This document shows, one piece after another, positions 1 through 11,319 of a stretch of 64,000 nt of DNA (the first letter of the stretch is position 1; each line of letters opens with the position of its first letter). The translations under genes were made by a program, and so were the position numbers. The notes below the pieces were generated by a model. That model saw nothing but the letters and a program-made list of their open reading frames with translations. It ran no database searches and was not told where the DNA came from. The stretch is from Datnioides undecimradiatus (taxonomy: Eukaryota > Chordata > Actinopteri > Lobotiformes > Datnioididae). The stretch lies in the NCBI GenBank assembly GCA_008933995.1, contig WARS01000016.1:11789848-11853847 (forward strand), in the 5' to 3' direction.

Positions 1-2286
1 CCATCACCCTCGAGCATGCACTCATCCAGTATTCTTCTTTACTCATCATCCTCAGTTTTCTCTCTCCTCCTCCTCCTCCTCCTCCACGACTTTTCATCTC
101 TGACTGAGTAACATACAAGCCCAGTGAATCCTACTAATGGGGAGATGATGTGGAGGAAATTTTGAAATATCAAATCAAAAGCAGAGTAAACAGCAGGATA
201 ATCAAGGGAAACATAAGTGAGTGCAACTCGCTGGTCTGGGCGCAGATGAAACGATGGCTCAGAGATATATCATGATCTAAAGGCATGAAAAGCAAAGAGG
301 GTTTTTACTCTTCAGTATTTCTGCCTCATCCTGTGGTCCAATGATGAGAGGATCAGTGAGAGAAGATGAGAAGAGATGATGGAGGGAGGAGAAAGAGAGA
401 GGAGAGTGATGTGCACAACGCCATAATAACTGGCTTTGTTCTGCTTTGTCAATTCCGCCTACAAGTGGAGGGAAGAAAATATGGGAAAAATAAATAAATA
501 AGAATTAATGTCTTTGCCAAACAGTTCATCCCTGCCTCACAAGCCTCAAGGGCAGTTTGGGGTTTTTTTTGCCTGTATTTTGTTAGATGAGGATGGGTAT
601 CTGTGCATTTGACCCATCAAAGCCTCTCACACAATAACCTGGACCTCTTCATCATGACCTCTTTTTGACAGAGACACGCCCGCTCTACATAAGAGCTGTA
701 AATACACGTGACCTATAGTGACATATTGTTTTATGAATGCAACCAGAATATTTATGTTTTGCACAAATATTTCCACCACAGCTATACTTAATTGAGATAT
801 GAGTTCTTTTCTTTTTGGTTTCTATTCACACATTTATGGAGCCAGACAGGTATTAAGAGTTAAAGTAGTAGTATTAATTTGTCCATTTACATAATGGATA
901 GCTTTAAGTATTGGAACAGGAGTTAATGTGTTGAGACCAGTGCGATGGAGGACCACCCAGAATGTTGGCGGCAGGCTCGAGGCTGCTTAAAGTGTTGTGA
1001 AATGACTCAATACATTCCTCCAAATTCATATCCTTATATTATTTTATTCAGTCCACTTACCCATAGCACTATTTAGAAATTTGAAATAAAATTGTATGGT
1101 GTCTTAGTCGTTCATTTGTACTCTTACTTGCAAGCTGCAGTGTGTGCAAGCTGCACACATGCTGCTCAAACGTTGTCACATCATGGATGATCAATTTTTT
1201 CTGATTTTGAACTGAGATACATGAAAATGACATGTTTATCTCTGACATCCCTTTAATGTTTATTAAGGGATAACAGATTCCCGCTCTGTTTCTGGGGTGT
1301 ATTGATAAACACACAGTATTAATTTGACCAAGTGCTGTATCAAGTAGCACACACAAAAATGATTACTATTTTACACTCAGGAGGAGAAAAATGAGAGCCA
1401 TATGAAACTACAGTGCAGCGTCAACACCCCCATGCTTTTCTCTCTTAGAAACCCTTAAAACAGGAAATAGGACAATCCCATAATGTTGTATAAAGAATTA
1501 CACCGAGACATTATTGGCTAACTATTCAACAAGTTTAATGTCAAGTATGCGTAGAGAATTTTGTATAATTTGTATAATATTACAATTTTATTACTGTAAC
1601 GTATTTAAATGTGCACCAGCCAGTCAAGGTCCTGGTGCTGTTTAGTTCACACCTTCATGTTCTTGTGCACGAACTACAAACTAATCTTGCATATGTTCCA
1701 TTCATGTCTACTCGTGTCCATTCACACGTGCAGAAACTGTGTGTGCGCGCGTGTGTGTGTCTGTGATTGCACAGATAAAGGATGATGTTATTTTTTGATG
1801 AACTTTGAAGTTAGTATACTTTGTTTCCCGTTTGTATTATAAAACATAGATCTTAGGCGGCGGGTTCAGTAATGCTTGCTGTCAACGTTGCCTCTTACCA
1901 GGATATTACATCATATTCTTAGATCTTTAGCAGCCTGAGCTGGTTTATGTTGTTATAAGATCTGTGCAAGGAAAAAAAAACACACGATGAAATCTAAGAA
2001 CCACAGCTCTGCCAAAGTAAGGACGCATCTTCCCTCTGTTACACTGTATCCAGGTAAAGTACAAAAAAATGTAATAATGCTTTTGTTCCAGCAGAGCCAT
2101 ACCCACTTCTACAATCCAGCACCTCAGACATAACCAGAGTAGCCACAACATTTGGCCAATGTGTAACTCTACTAGAGCAAATGAAGGTTAAGTGCCTTGC
2201 TTGAGGGTATCTCAACAGGCTCCTTGACAGTTGCCGGGTCCAGCTGAGTTTAGAGGAGAGCAAAAGAACCAAAAAAATCTACTCAC
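1..2286 (-). other. adgrl3: Partial intron of adgrl3 at the left edge
   Basis: This is the start of the intron after the GAIN exon at 2287-2470; its far end is outside the window. No exon with the expected downstream GAIN sequence was found. It holds a (TCC)n run at about 61-84, a short GT-rich stretch at about 1739-1762, and AT-rich DNA. Confidence 0.75.
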
Positions 2287-2470
2287 GGATGTTGTCTGTG
2301 GTCTCCTGCACAGTGTCGGTCTTGAGGAGGTTGTCAGCTAACATAAAAGCCCCAGTCTCAACAGTGTCCAGGAGGAGAGTGGCCGAGTGCAGCTGCTCAC
2401 TGGTGGGCAGCTCCCTCCATGCCGCCTGGGCTCGTGGCTGCAGCAAATTATTCACAGTCTCCACCATAGC
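2287..2470 (-). CDS. adgrl3: adgrl3 exon: GAIN domain, continued (last exon in the window)
   Basis: This 184-nt exon encodes residues 646-706 and one base of codon 707: AMVETVNNLLQPRAQAAWRE, then SEQLHSATLLLDTVETGAFM and LADNLLKTDTVQETTDNI. The first and last blocks match mammalian ADGRL3 almost exactly. Acceptor TGCCACAG|GCT; donor ATCC|GTGAGT, phase 1. The next expected exon (starting about LEVARLSTEG in the family) is not found in the remaining 2286 bases, so the gene leaves the window here, before the GPS and seven-helix domain. Confidence 0.96.
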
Positions 2471-4397
2471 CTGTGGCAGCAGCAGAAACACAGAGGTCAC
2501 ATGGAGGAAGCCAGTACTTACACTTTTATTACTTCCAGTCAACAATGCTAAAGTAAAAATGTATGCAAATCCATTCATAGTACAAATGACCATTGCTACA
2601 CCATAACTACTGAAGACAGCAGTCAGTGGGATGCAACAGCGAGAATGCAGTGGCTTTTCATTTATCATGTTGATAAATCATGACAACAAAAAATGTTAGC
2701 GATGCAAATGTGGCATTCCCATGCAGACATAGCAGTGGCAAAGACACAGAAACTGTTAAATGAAAAGTCCCAAAATTGTAGTCCACAATTTCTAATGTTC
2801 ATTATGACCTTTTTATCCAAATGTTGTTTTTATAAAAGGATGTTGTGATGGAAAATCCATCACAGATGTTCTCAAAATCAAGCTAAGCTAATTAGCTGAT
2901 TGCAATCACCATGTGTCTACACCCCCAAACCTGGTTCATTTTTTTTTTTAAAGCAACAGTCTTATCTTTGAGTTGGAAAACTTGTGCTTGAGGGATTGAG
3001 AAGAAATTAGAGTTTTATCAGATAATGTCTGCTGGGTCATATCCAGCCGTGCAGAACACTTTTGAATCCAAAAATATTTCCAAACGGAGAAGAGTTGGCT
3101 CGCATAGATGAAATGTTCTCCGCGAAACAATACTTATTTTGTCTCCAGCTCACATTCCTTTATGCTCTTAAGAATTCACCTCCTCATTTTCAGACATGAA
3201 CACCACACATACGCTGGCGCACACATCTTTAAAAGACCCTGGGAGAGATAAAGAAACAGAGAGAAAAGAGAGCCGGTGCAGAGAGGGGGAGAGGAAGGGG
3301 GAGAGCCATGGGAGAGCGATAAAACAGTCCAGTGAGTCCATGGTGACAGGCGTCCGCTGGGAACAAGGGAGGCGGAAAAGCGAATACAGGTGCTATCAAA
3401 CACACACATCTCACACTCCCGACTGTCTCTTTATTTTCTCTTTCTCTTCCTTCGACTGAAAACCACCCTTTCCACAAACGCAGTCCCATCCCTCACATAT
3501 CTCTCGCTCTTTCAATGTGTCCCTCTCTTGAGGAAGGTGGATGGGGAAGTGGAAAAACGAACGCAGGTGCCATTATACAAGCAAAGGGGTCTCCAGTGGG
3601 GAATTGCAAGGGCGGGGGTGAAGAGTGAGAGACATCAGTTTATTGGCATTCACACATCAACCATTTGACTTCCTCCATGGCCCTTTCACTCAGGGTTAGA
3701 GAGAAGCGAAAGACCAGAAGGGAGGATGACATCAACAATTGTTGAGATGTAAAGAACGTAAAGAGGAAAGTGTTTGTGCGTGTGTGTGACTGAGTGCAAT
3801 AGACAGGGAGAGTATCCTAGATAGAGAAACACAGTAGATGATAATTCATACGAGTAATGATGGCATGTGTTACAAAACGTGCATTTGGCCTCTGGAATTA
3901 GAGCTAATCCTACCTGTTTATTTTGGGGTGGGGGGCTGGTGTATTCACATGTAGATACAGTATATCGCACACGAAACGGGTGCTTAGCCAACAAGCTAAT
4001 ATGATAATTTTATGTCCTCTTTTAGCGCTAGCAGCTAATTAGCTGGGATGCATATCAGATGAGTTTGGGAGGGCCACATGTAAACAAAAACTAATTAATC
4101 CACTGCTTCAGCAAACAACCAGAATAGGCAGAAGTGGATATGAAGCACACACATAAACACACACACATACGCAAGCAAGCAAATCTATCTCCATTGTTTC
4201 ATTGACTGTGACAGAAGACTACAGCCTCAAACTTCTTTTAAGAAAAATGTTGGTTTACCATAATTTAGATAGTGTTTTTGTAAATTTGGAATCATTTCAA
4301 TCAGTTATGTTAAAATTTTAAACACCAAAATGAGGAAATTTTTAGGGCTGCCTCCCCAACAGCAGACTAAACTTTTCTCAATGAGAATCAGAGTCAG

Positions 4398-4428
4398 CCT
4401 GCTGACCAAGTTTTCATTGGTCAGCAGG
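4398..4428. repeat. Perfect 12-bp inverted repeat (hairpin), 7-nt loop
   Basis: CCTGCTGACCAA and its exact reverse complement flank GTTTTCA. It is too short for a typical microRNA precursor, and its function is unknown. Confidence 0.9.
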
Positions 4429-5467
4429 TCGTAGAATTCCTACTAGCAGGGAGTGCTGGCAGGGAGCAGTGCCAGAATAGACACCAGAACTGGAGCCAGA
4501 CAAGCAGGCAACAGAACGAGGCTCAGCAGCTTTCCACTGAACATGGCTGGAACTAAAACCAGCCTCCAAGACCGACGAAGGGCAGTATGAAGACAGAGAA
4601 AAAATGCAGAGTTGATTTACAGTGGCTCCAAACAGGACGACAAAGATATTGAAATAAACTCATAAAATGTTCAGACTCCATCGTGGAGTTGTTTTGACAC
4701 ATTCAGAATGATTAATTATTTTTAATTATCAAGTGAGAAGACTTTTTATATAATAAACAGAACATTTTTGTGTTTTGAACTGTTGCTCACGCTAAACGCA
4801 TCATTTGAAGACATCACATTAGCTCAGGTAAAAATTGCGATTTCCATTTTGCTCTTTTATCATTTCACTGACAAAACAATTGATTAATTAATTTGGAAAA
4901 TAATTAACATAATAATTGATAATGAAAATAATCACTGTTGGTTGTAGCCCTACAACCAAAAGGTTTAATTTAAAGCAAGTCTCAGGGATAATGAATATTA
5001 TCATTAGCAATAGTTTATCTAGATTATCTGAACCACTGGAGATGAAACTGGGAGTGACTTCAAATTAAACTTTGGTAATAATACCAGACTGCACATGTAA
5101 ACCATGTGCATGCAGTGTTACATATGCCAAGTCAAAAACTGAACCAGGAAATCAATCAGTTAACTGCGATGAATGTCTGGTGCCAAGTCATACTTTTACA
5201 GTTCACTTTAATCTGGGGATTTGTGTTAAACCTGCATGATTGTCTGACTGCTTGTGTTTCTTGCTAAGTTGTACATTAGCAATGTTGCCAGGTTACCAGA
5301 TCTCTGCAATCAACTTAGTGAGTACAATTATGACAGATAGACCTGATGGATGAAGTCTACATACCATATATACATATATCATGGCAGTATGTTGTTTAAT
5401 GTGCATGTATGCATGTCTGTATAGTATGTGGAATTCATGTGTGCTTGTATTGAGTGTTGGCATTAAA

Positions 5468-5468
<1 letters not shown>

Positions 5469-5519
<51 letters not shown>
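5469..5519. repeat. (TG)n microsatellite
   Basis: About 25 uninterrupted TG units in an adgrl3 intron. Confidence 0.97.
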
Positions 5520-5525
<6 letters not shown>

Positions 5526-5602
5526 GTGTGCACATGGGGCCGGGAAAAGCATTGCAGTGCATCATTCTGCTCCACTTGCTTTACAGTAGCAGTCCAGGCA
5601 AC

Positions 5603-5622
5603 AGAGAGAGAGAGAGAGAGAG
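5603..5622. repeat. (GA)n microsatellite
   Basis: About ten GA units followed by purine-rich sequence. Confidence 0.95.
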
Positions 5623-6976
5623 GAGGGAGGATTCTCTGTAGACACGGCAGATATGACAGCAGTGGCACTGCTTTCCATTCGCTGGTGGTGCTGCTCCCAA
5701 GCGCTCACTTTGATGTGTTTCAGATAACCCCCCTTTTCTACTCTCATTAAACTTTTCATTGCTTTTTATTGAACTTTTGATTATCTTGCATTTTCAATTT
5801 CATATAATTTTTTCATTGAAATTTAATTCGCTGGTGCCGAGATTGCATCTGTAGAGAGAGAGATAGGTAAGGAGAAGAAGGGGTGTGATTTCCTTGAGGT
5901 CCAGACATCTCCACATCAGAAACTCAAAGATGGAATATACGTGTTTGTGCGTGCGCGCGTGTGTGGGGGGTGTTTGTGTGTGTGCCTATAAGCTCTGGTG
6001 CCGCTGGTGACATTTCTATCCGTACAAGTATGAGGACTTGAGGGCTAAAATGGAGACAGGTTTTTTTTAGGGGTCTTCAAAGAGGGGAGAGACTCTGCAG
6101 AGACAGATAAGGGTGTCGTTTGTGTGTGTGCGTGTATGTGAGTGAATATGTATTACAGGGCAGGCACGCGCATGGCTGTGCATGTGCACGCGGTGTGCAC
6201 GCACACACACACTTGCACCCACCAGTAAATGGGGCAGAAGTGAGATGCTTTGAAGCGTTGGGGTAATCCAGCGTAAACAGCGGCGGCAAGACAGACCAGA
6301 GCCGGGCTGTTCTGCTACTCCCAGCTACACAAGGGGTACACGGGCACACGCACAAGCACATGTGCATGGAGTATGTGTACACTCATGCACAGTAGGGCAT
6401 ACTTTGTAAAATGACGGAGTTGGGATGTTAGAAGTAAGGAACGAGGCGAGAGGGAAGGAATGAACAGAATTTTTTTCTTTTACTCGCTTGGTTGAGCTCT
6501 GAGAAAGTGCATGTTTTGAAAATGTTTTCATCAGAGAAGCAGGCTTATCTGTCAGTTGTTGTTGGAGTTTGTCTTCCCTGACAGGATGAGTTTGCAGCTA
6601 AATCAGGCTTTAAATTCACAGCATGCCGCGCTCTGACCCGCCATCCATAAATAGAGGGCAAATTAGACATTGTCATTGAGCATCACTGTCTCCTCACTGC
6701 CCCCTTTATTGTTTTTCTCTTTCTCTCACATTCCATTTCTGTGTCTGCGAATCTCTTCTCTCTCTGCTTAATTTCTGATCTGACCCCTCCCTCCTCCCAC
6801 CCTCTCTCTTTCTCAGTCTACCTTGCAGTCTCTACCTCCCTCCATCAATCCACCCTACAGCATCAAAGCCTCTCCACACCACCAACTTCATCATGAATAA
6901 ATTGCCAATTTAGTATACATGAAACGAGTCCCCGGCTCCCCAAACGAAGTGAGAGAGTAGAGGAGATGAAGTGTTT

Positions 6977-7030
6977 GAGAGAGAGAGAGAGTGAGAAAGA
7001 GAGAGAGAGAGAGAGAGACGGAGAGAGAGA
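6977..7030. repeat. Imperfect (GA)n tract
   Basis: A purine tract of GA units interrupted by GTGAGAAA and ACG. Confidence 0.93.
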
Positions 7031-7574
7031 ATTCAATTATTTTTTGTCTCTATTAAGAACCCAAACCTCCTGCCCACTCTCCTCACTTGGCAATTAGTGC
7101 TGTAGATAATTAACGAGGAGAGGGCAGCACCACACCACATCCCTAATCACGCACATTTCTATCTGGCGGAGTAAGGGACTGTTGGTATAATTTAGTTTCG
7201 CATTACTAAGGCTAATTATATAATCGATCACTCCCAGCCCCCTGCAGTAATCAAGGTGTGTGGTGGAACGTTTTGATTTGAACCTGTAACCAGCTCTTTG
7301 AGAGCAGCCACTCTTTGAAACATCTTTGCAGCATTTATTGGATTACGGAGACGCATCAAGCCGTCTGACTATTTTGATGTGAGGGCATTAGATCATTGTT
7401 GAAAATATATTTATATATTTGTGGCGTGTGTGCGTGTTTGTGTGCGCGTGTCAGCTTGCATATAGTCCTAAGCCATGTTCTATGATGTGACATTGCTGAC
7501 TGGTGCTGACGTTAAGACTTTTCAGGGGGAGAGCGGAAAAAAGCCTGCATCAGGAGAAAAAGAGCTAGCCCATC

Positions 7575-7578
<4 letters not shown>

Positions 7579-7620
<42 letters not shown>

Positions 7621-7625
7621 GTGTG
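7579..7625. repeat. (GT)n microsatellite
   Basis: About 23 GT units with one CG interruption near the end. Confidence 0.96.
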
Positions 7626-8161
7626 TCGGTGGATGCAGAGAGAGGAAAAGAGAGACTCTGCAGTCTATCTACAACACACGGATGAGGAAGGTGGGGTCCT
7701 TTGATGTTCTGAATTGTGATTTTAGCTGACCAGAAACACGCCTAAGTGATGTCAGATTTTCCGTTCACAGGGAGAACCCTGTGGCATCAACACGAACAAA
7801 CATCAATACAAGCAGACCAACAAGGACGGGAAATAAATTAATACTGGGCCACAAACACACAAGCTGGTATTATTTTTAAAGGCACTAAGGCCATGACCAA
7901 GCACCAGGCAACACAATATCCATCATACTCAGTTCTTTCTTTCTGATACGGTGGAGGCGAGGGCATTTCAGTGAATGGAGATGGATAGCGAGTCATTTGG
8001 TTCCAGGCAGGCCTGTTTACAATTCTGCAGACAGAACTGCAAAATAGATGAGCTATTATTGATATTGATCATGGCCTCTTATCAGTGCCATTGATTCTGA
8101 ATGCAAAAAGAAGACAAGAAAAAAAAACTGAAAAGAGACTGAAAACAAAAAAATGTCGGCG

Positions 8162-8289
8162 AACCCTTTGAGGAGACTAAAACTGTCAGCAGACACCAGT
8201 GGATGGTGACTGTGGTGATTCTCTGATGCACGCTGGAGTTCAGGACAGACAAAACACACATGGTAAATGACCGCTCTCCTCAAAGGGTT
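8162..8289. repeat. Pair of 15-bp inverted repeats bounding about 128 bp
   Basis: AACCCTTTGAGGAGA at 8162-8176 has an exact reverse complement at 8275-8289. The layout resembles a very small terminal-inverted-repeat element, but no clear target-site duplication was seen. Confidence 0.6.
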
Positions 8290-8489
8290 GGCTTGTAAAT
8301 TATAAGACAACCGCTGCAGGGTAGAATTTGAATTCTACGTAGAGCGTTGTAATGTGTGATCTCTCACACACACACAGACACACACACAAGCTCGCTGCGC
8401 TGATTACATGCTGAGTGCGAAAAAAAAAAAGCCCACATGGGACTATGGCGTGTGGCAAAGTAATCAACGATACTAGGAAGCGGAAATAC

Positions 8490-8528
8490 CTGTGTGAAAA
8501 ACCTGCAGGACCTTTCTCTCTTCTGAAG
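8490..8528 (-). CDS. adgrl3: adgrl3 39-nt exon: GAIN subdomain A linker
   Basis: The minus strand reads LQKRERSCRFFTQ in 13 codons, phase 0 at both ends, bounded by AATTTGCAG| and |GTATTT. It is the counterpart of the short mammalian segment LQKRERSCRAYVQ; the first nine residues are identical and the last four differ (FFTQ against AYVQ). A branch-point-like GCTAAC and a (TG)17 run in transcript orientation lie upstream. It is found by homology and splice borders only. Because it is in frame it could be skipped without breaking the protein. Confidence 0.9.
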
Positions 8529-8574
8529 CTGCAAATTCAAACAATTCAGCCGTTAGCGATGTAACACCTCATAA

Positions 8575-8575
<1 letters not shown>

Positions 8576-8610
<35 letters not shown>
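8576..8610. repeat. (CA)n microsatellite upstream of the 39-nt exon
   Basis: About 17 CA units on the plus strand; in the adgrl3 transcript this is (UG)n, ending about 47 bases before the 39-nt exon acceptor. Confidence 0.97.
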
Positions 8611-8615
<5 letters not shown>

Positions 8616-9400
8616 TAGGTGCACAAAGACAGTCACACCCACTTCATTAACATTGAACAAAAAGACTTTGGTGCCTGAAATATATTGTTACTCTCTTCAC
8701 TCCCATACATTTTCATTCCCTCTCCCGTAGCTCTCTATATTCCTTTCCCTTTTTTCTCCATTGTTGTTCACAAACTTCCTCTGTTCCTCCTTTCTGCTTG
8801 CTATTCATTCTTAGTTTCTACCGTCAAGTGAATTGATGGCATTAATTACTCTGCCACTCGTGCGTGATTGGTCATATTCAATTTCCTTACAAAAATTTGC
8901 ATAATAAGCCGGCATATTACTCAATTACGTACATATAATTGGGCCATTATTGAAATCAGGAGGAATGCTTTTCCTCTTCTGTGGAGGACTGTTTTTTTCT
9001 ACAAATTCAACCTTTAACGGGCCACTTGGTCAAGAGCAAAACACTGATTAATTGATTCCACTTACACATGCTGCGGTATGTATTCACTTTACACGTGTTA
9101 CTGAATTACTTAGCGAGGTAGCACAGGAGATGTAAAACAGTGCGATCGTGAGACGAAAAAAAGACTCAGAAGCTAAAGCTGAAAAAAACAAAACAAAACT
9201 AAAGGCAGTGACTGCATAGGAGGTGGCAGCAGCCGTCAATCTGGCTGCTAAACCCCGCCCATCACTGTTGACCTCGGCAGAGCCAATCATGAAGCAGTCC
9301 ACCATCCAGTCAGTCAATTAGCCAGCCAAGTCAGCCAGTCGGCCATTCCCCAATGATTTAACTCACTTTAATTAAATGCCTACATGAACAAAGTACAGAA

Positions 9401-9583
9401 CTAAATTCTTTCCTTGTCTACCGGAGTAGTAAAACAGATCCTTTGCATACTCAGGATCGAGTTTCCATTAATGTAATCCTGAAGTAAGCACTCAAACCGG
9501 TCAACGGCGTCTTCATAGCCGTAGCTCAAAGATTGAAGTTCATTAAACGCTGACGTAAAACGTGTCCCAAGCCTGTTTTCGTT
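9401..9583 (-). other. Unexplained open frame with retained CpGs inside an intron
   Basis: The minus strand reads 60 codons to a stop, with a protein-like middle (FNELQSLSYGYEDAVDRFEC and then LLQDYINGN). About ten CpGs are kept in roughly 190 bases, unusual for this AT-rich intron. There is no Met at the start, a stop lies just upstream, and no good donor follows. I do not recognise it. It could be a relic of an inserted gene or transposon, a conserved element, or chance. Confidence 0.25.
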
Positions 9584-10075
9584 TCAAGCACTGTATGTTT
9601 TAATAAGAGTAACTCCCAGGGTGGGAGAGAGTTTTATTAAATTTCACTCCTGATCTGGGAAGAGTTGAGGAACCCTGCCAAAGGCTAAAAGCAGTTATCT
9701 ATCACCCATAATGTTGCCAAAAACTTGTTACCAAGACACACACACGGAAGAGGATAAAATAATGTCTAAAAGCGGCTATTTATCATGAGGAACTCCACAG
9801 TGTTATGTATAGTTCTTCATCAAACTCTGCACACAGAGACTTTTGTAAACCCTGAAGAATGAGTGTAAAACAAAAACACTAACCTCTGATGCAATTCATC
9901 TTACTGGAAACTTCAAAGAGTCCCTCTACCTGCTCCCTTTTCTCTCCCTCATCCTTCTTTCTCTTAATTTTCTGCCATTTACCTTGCATTCCCACCTCAC
10001 CCCCATACCAGCGCCTGCGAGAAAATCATTTATCACACTCAATCACTCACTATACATTGACCTGAGCTGCGTTAC

Positions 10076-10261
10076 CTTGGTGAGGCTGCGGGCAGCGCTG
10101 TCCTTGCCCCCGGGGGTGAGGTTCCTGAGCTGGACATCGAGCAGTTCGACCAGTTGGGCCATGGCCCGCACTGTGGATGGCACATCGCCAGGACGCAGAA
10201 GCCCTTTGGTCTGCTCTGCCAGCTCCCTGGCCACGATTGCTGCTGTCTCGCCCGAACGGAG
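10076..10261 (-). CDS. adgrl3: adgrl3 exon: GAIN domain, subdomain A start
   Basis: This 186-nt exon (62 codons, phase 0 at both ends) encodes residues 571-632: LRSGETAAIVARELAEQTKG, then a helical stretch and VQLRNLTPGGKDSAARSLTK. It opens the alpha-helical subdomain A of the GAIN (GPCR autoproteolysis-inducing) domain, which continues in the next two exons. NLT is an N-glycosylation sequon. Mammalian ADGRL3 has the same blocks, including ARELAEQT and LTPGGKDSAARSL. Acceptor GGCTCCCAG|CTC; donor AAG|GTAACG. A run of 18 A (10332-10349) lies about 70 bases upstream of the acceptor in the transcript, where it is poly-U. Confidence 0.96.
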
Positions 10262-11125
10262 CTGGGAGCCAAACAGGGTGACGAGGTGAAGAGAGGAATA
10301 AAGTGAAAGAATTACAAAGACGGATGGAAGTAAAAAAAAAAAAAAAAAAGAAGTCAGATGAGATGAAAAGTTGGAAGAGGAGGGAAAGTCAGTGAGAATA
10401 AGATGAGGAGGGCAGAAAGAGTACAGACAAGAAATGAAAAGGAGAGCAGGTGAAGGGCAGAGGACAGATGGAGTGAGAGTAAGTAAATGTGGAGGAATGG
10501 ACGTGAACAAGACAGGAACAAGGATGAAGAGATAAAGAGGAGAAGCAGCGAGGGGAAGTCTGCGGTGTGTCTCCAGCATTAGGACGGTTTTCATAGAAAT
10601 ATTTAAGAATACTTTACAGAAACATCTACGTTAGCACCTCTGCTGCAATGCTGATTTCACAGGGACCCTCTTTTTCTATGTTTTGCCTTGTAAAGAAAAC
10701 CCTTAAAGCCTCGTGGCTCAAGTGAAAGCAGACACAAAGCCAGAAATTGAAACTGTGGGAAGCTGTGATAACTGGGGCGGCATTTTGCAGAAGCATCTTG
10801 AAGAAACAAACACGGTAACGTTTCCCGTGCAAAAACGATGCATTATACGCAAATGAGCCTATCCTGATGTCTATCATGATGACCACAGTGTAAGCAAATG
10901 ACCTTAGTGGACATTTCCCTCCCCCTTCAGCGATAGAAAGTCTCACAGATCTTAAACCCAAGTTAGAGTTAACAAATGAGGATGGATACGTGGCCTAAAT
11001 CTTCCCCTGTGGTCAGCGCATCTTCATGCGTGAGAAACTGCTCCGAGACTATATCCATAACACACATTCTTAAACGAGATCTAAATGGGAGCTACGAGGG
11101 GGCCGGCAGCAGCATTCAGACTTAC
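10262..11125 (-). other. adgrl3: adgrl3 short intron (HormR to GAIN)
   Basis: An 864-base intron between two certain exons. It holds the A18 run (10332-10349) and purine-rich plus-strand sequence just before the acceptor; nothing else was recognised. Confidence 0.9.
10332..10349. repeat. A18 homopolymer
   Basis: Eighteen A on the plus strand; poly-U in the transcript, about 70 bases upstream of the exon at 10076-10261. Confidence 0.95.
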
Positions 11126-11229
11126 TTTCTGCATGATGTGGTTGACCCAGGGCGACGTGCAGTTGCTGAGGTCAGGGCCTTGGGGATCCCAGTAACCCAA
11201 ATGGGCAACGCACACGTATGTGGCCACGC
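11126..11229 (-). CDS. adgrl3: adgrl3 exon: second part of HormR domain
   Basis: This 104-nt exon encodes residues 536-570: GVATYVCVAHLGYWDPQGPD then LSNCTSPWVNHIMQK. The WDPQGPDLSNC(T/S)SPWVNH block is diagnostic of the latrophilin HormR domain; NCT is an N-glycosylation sequon. Acceptor CTTGCAG|GC; donor AAA|GTAAGT, ending in phase 0. A (GT)27 run on the plus strand starts about 95 bases upstream of the acceptor in transcript orientation, where it reads (CA)n. Confidence 0.96.
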
Positions 11230-11319
11230 CTGCAAGACAAGCAAAACAAACAGGGTAAGACAGCACTGACATTCACCAGGAGACACAAAGACACTTGAGG
11301 TGCCTGGGGTTTACTGAGC

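Larger units (their letters stand above)
2471..8489 (-). other. adgrl3: adgrl3 intron between the 39-nt exon and the last GAIN exon
   Basis: About 6.0 kb with no convincing exon. It contains a perfect 12-bp hairpin (4398-4428), a (TG)25 and two GA runs, a (GT)23, an AT-rich conserved-looking block (7085-7270) and a pair of 15-bp inverted repeats 98 bases apart (8162-8289). Open frames here are low-complexity or without recognisable homology. Confidence 0.8.
8529..10075 (-). other. adgrl3: adgrl3 intron upstream of the 39-nt exon
   Basis: About 1.5 kb. It contains the (CA)17 run next to the 39-nt exon, an AT-rich block with a perfect POU octamer (8895-8902), and a CpG-retaining open frame on the minus strand (9401-9583) that I cannot explain. 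Confidence 0.8.
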
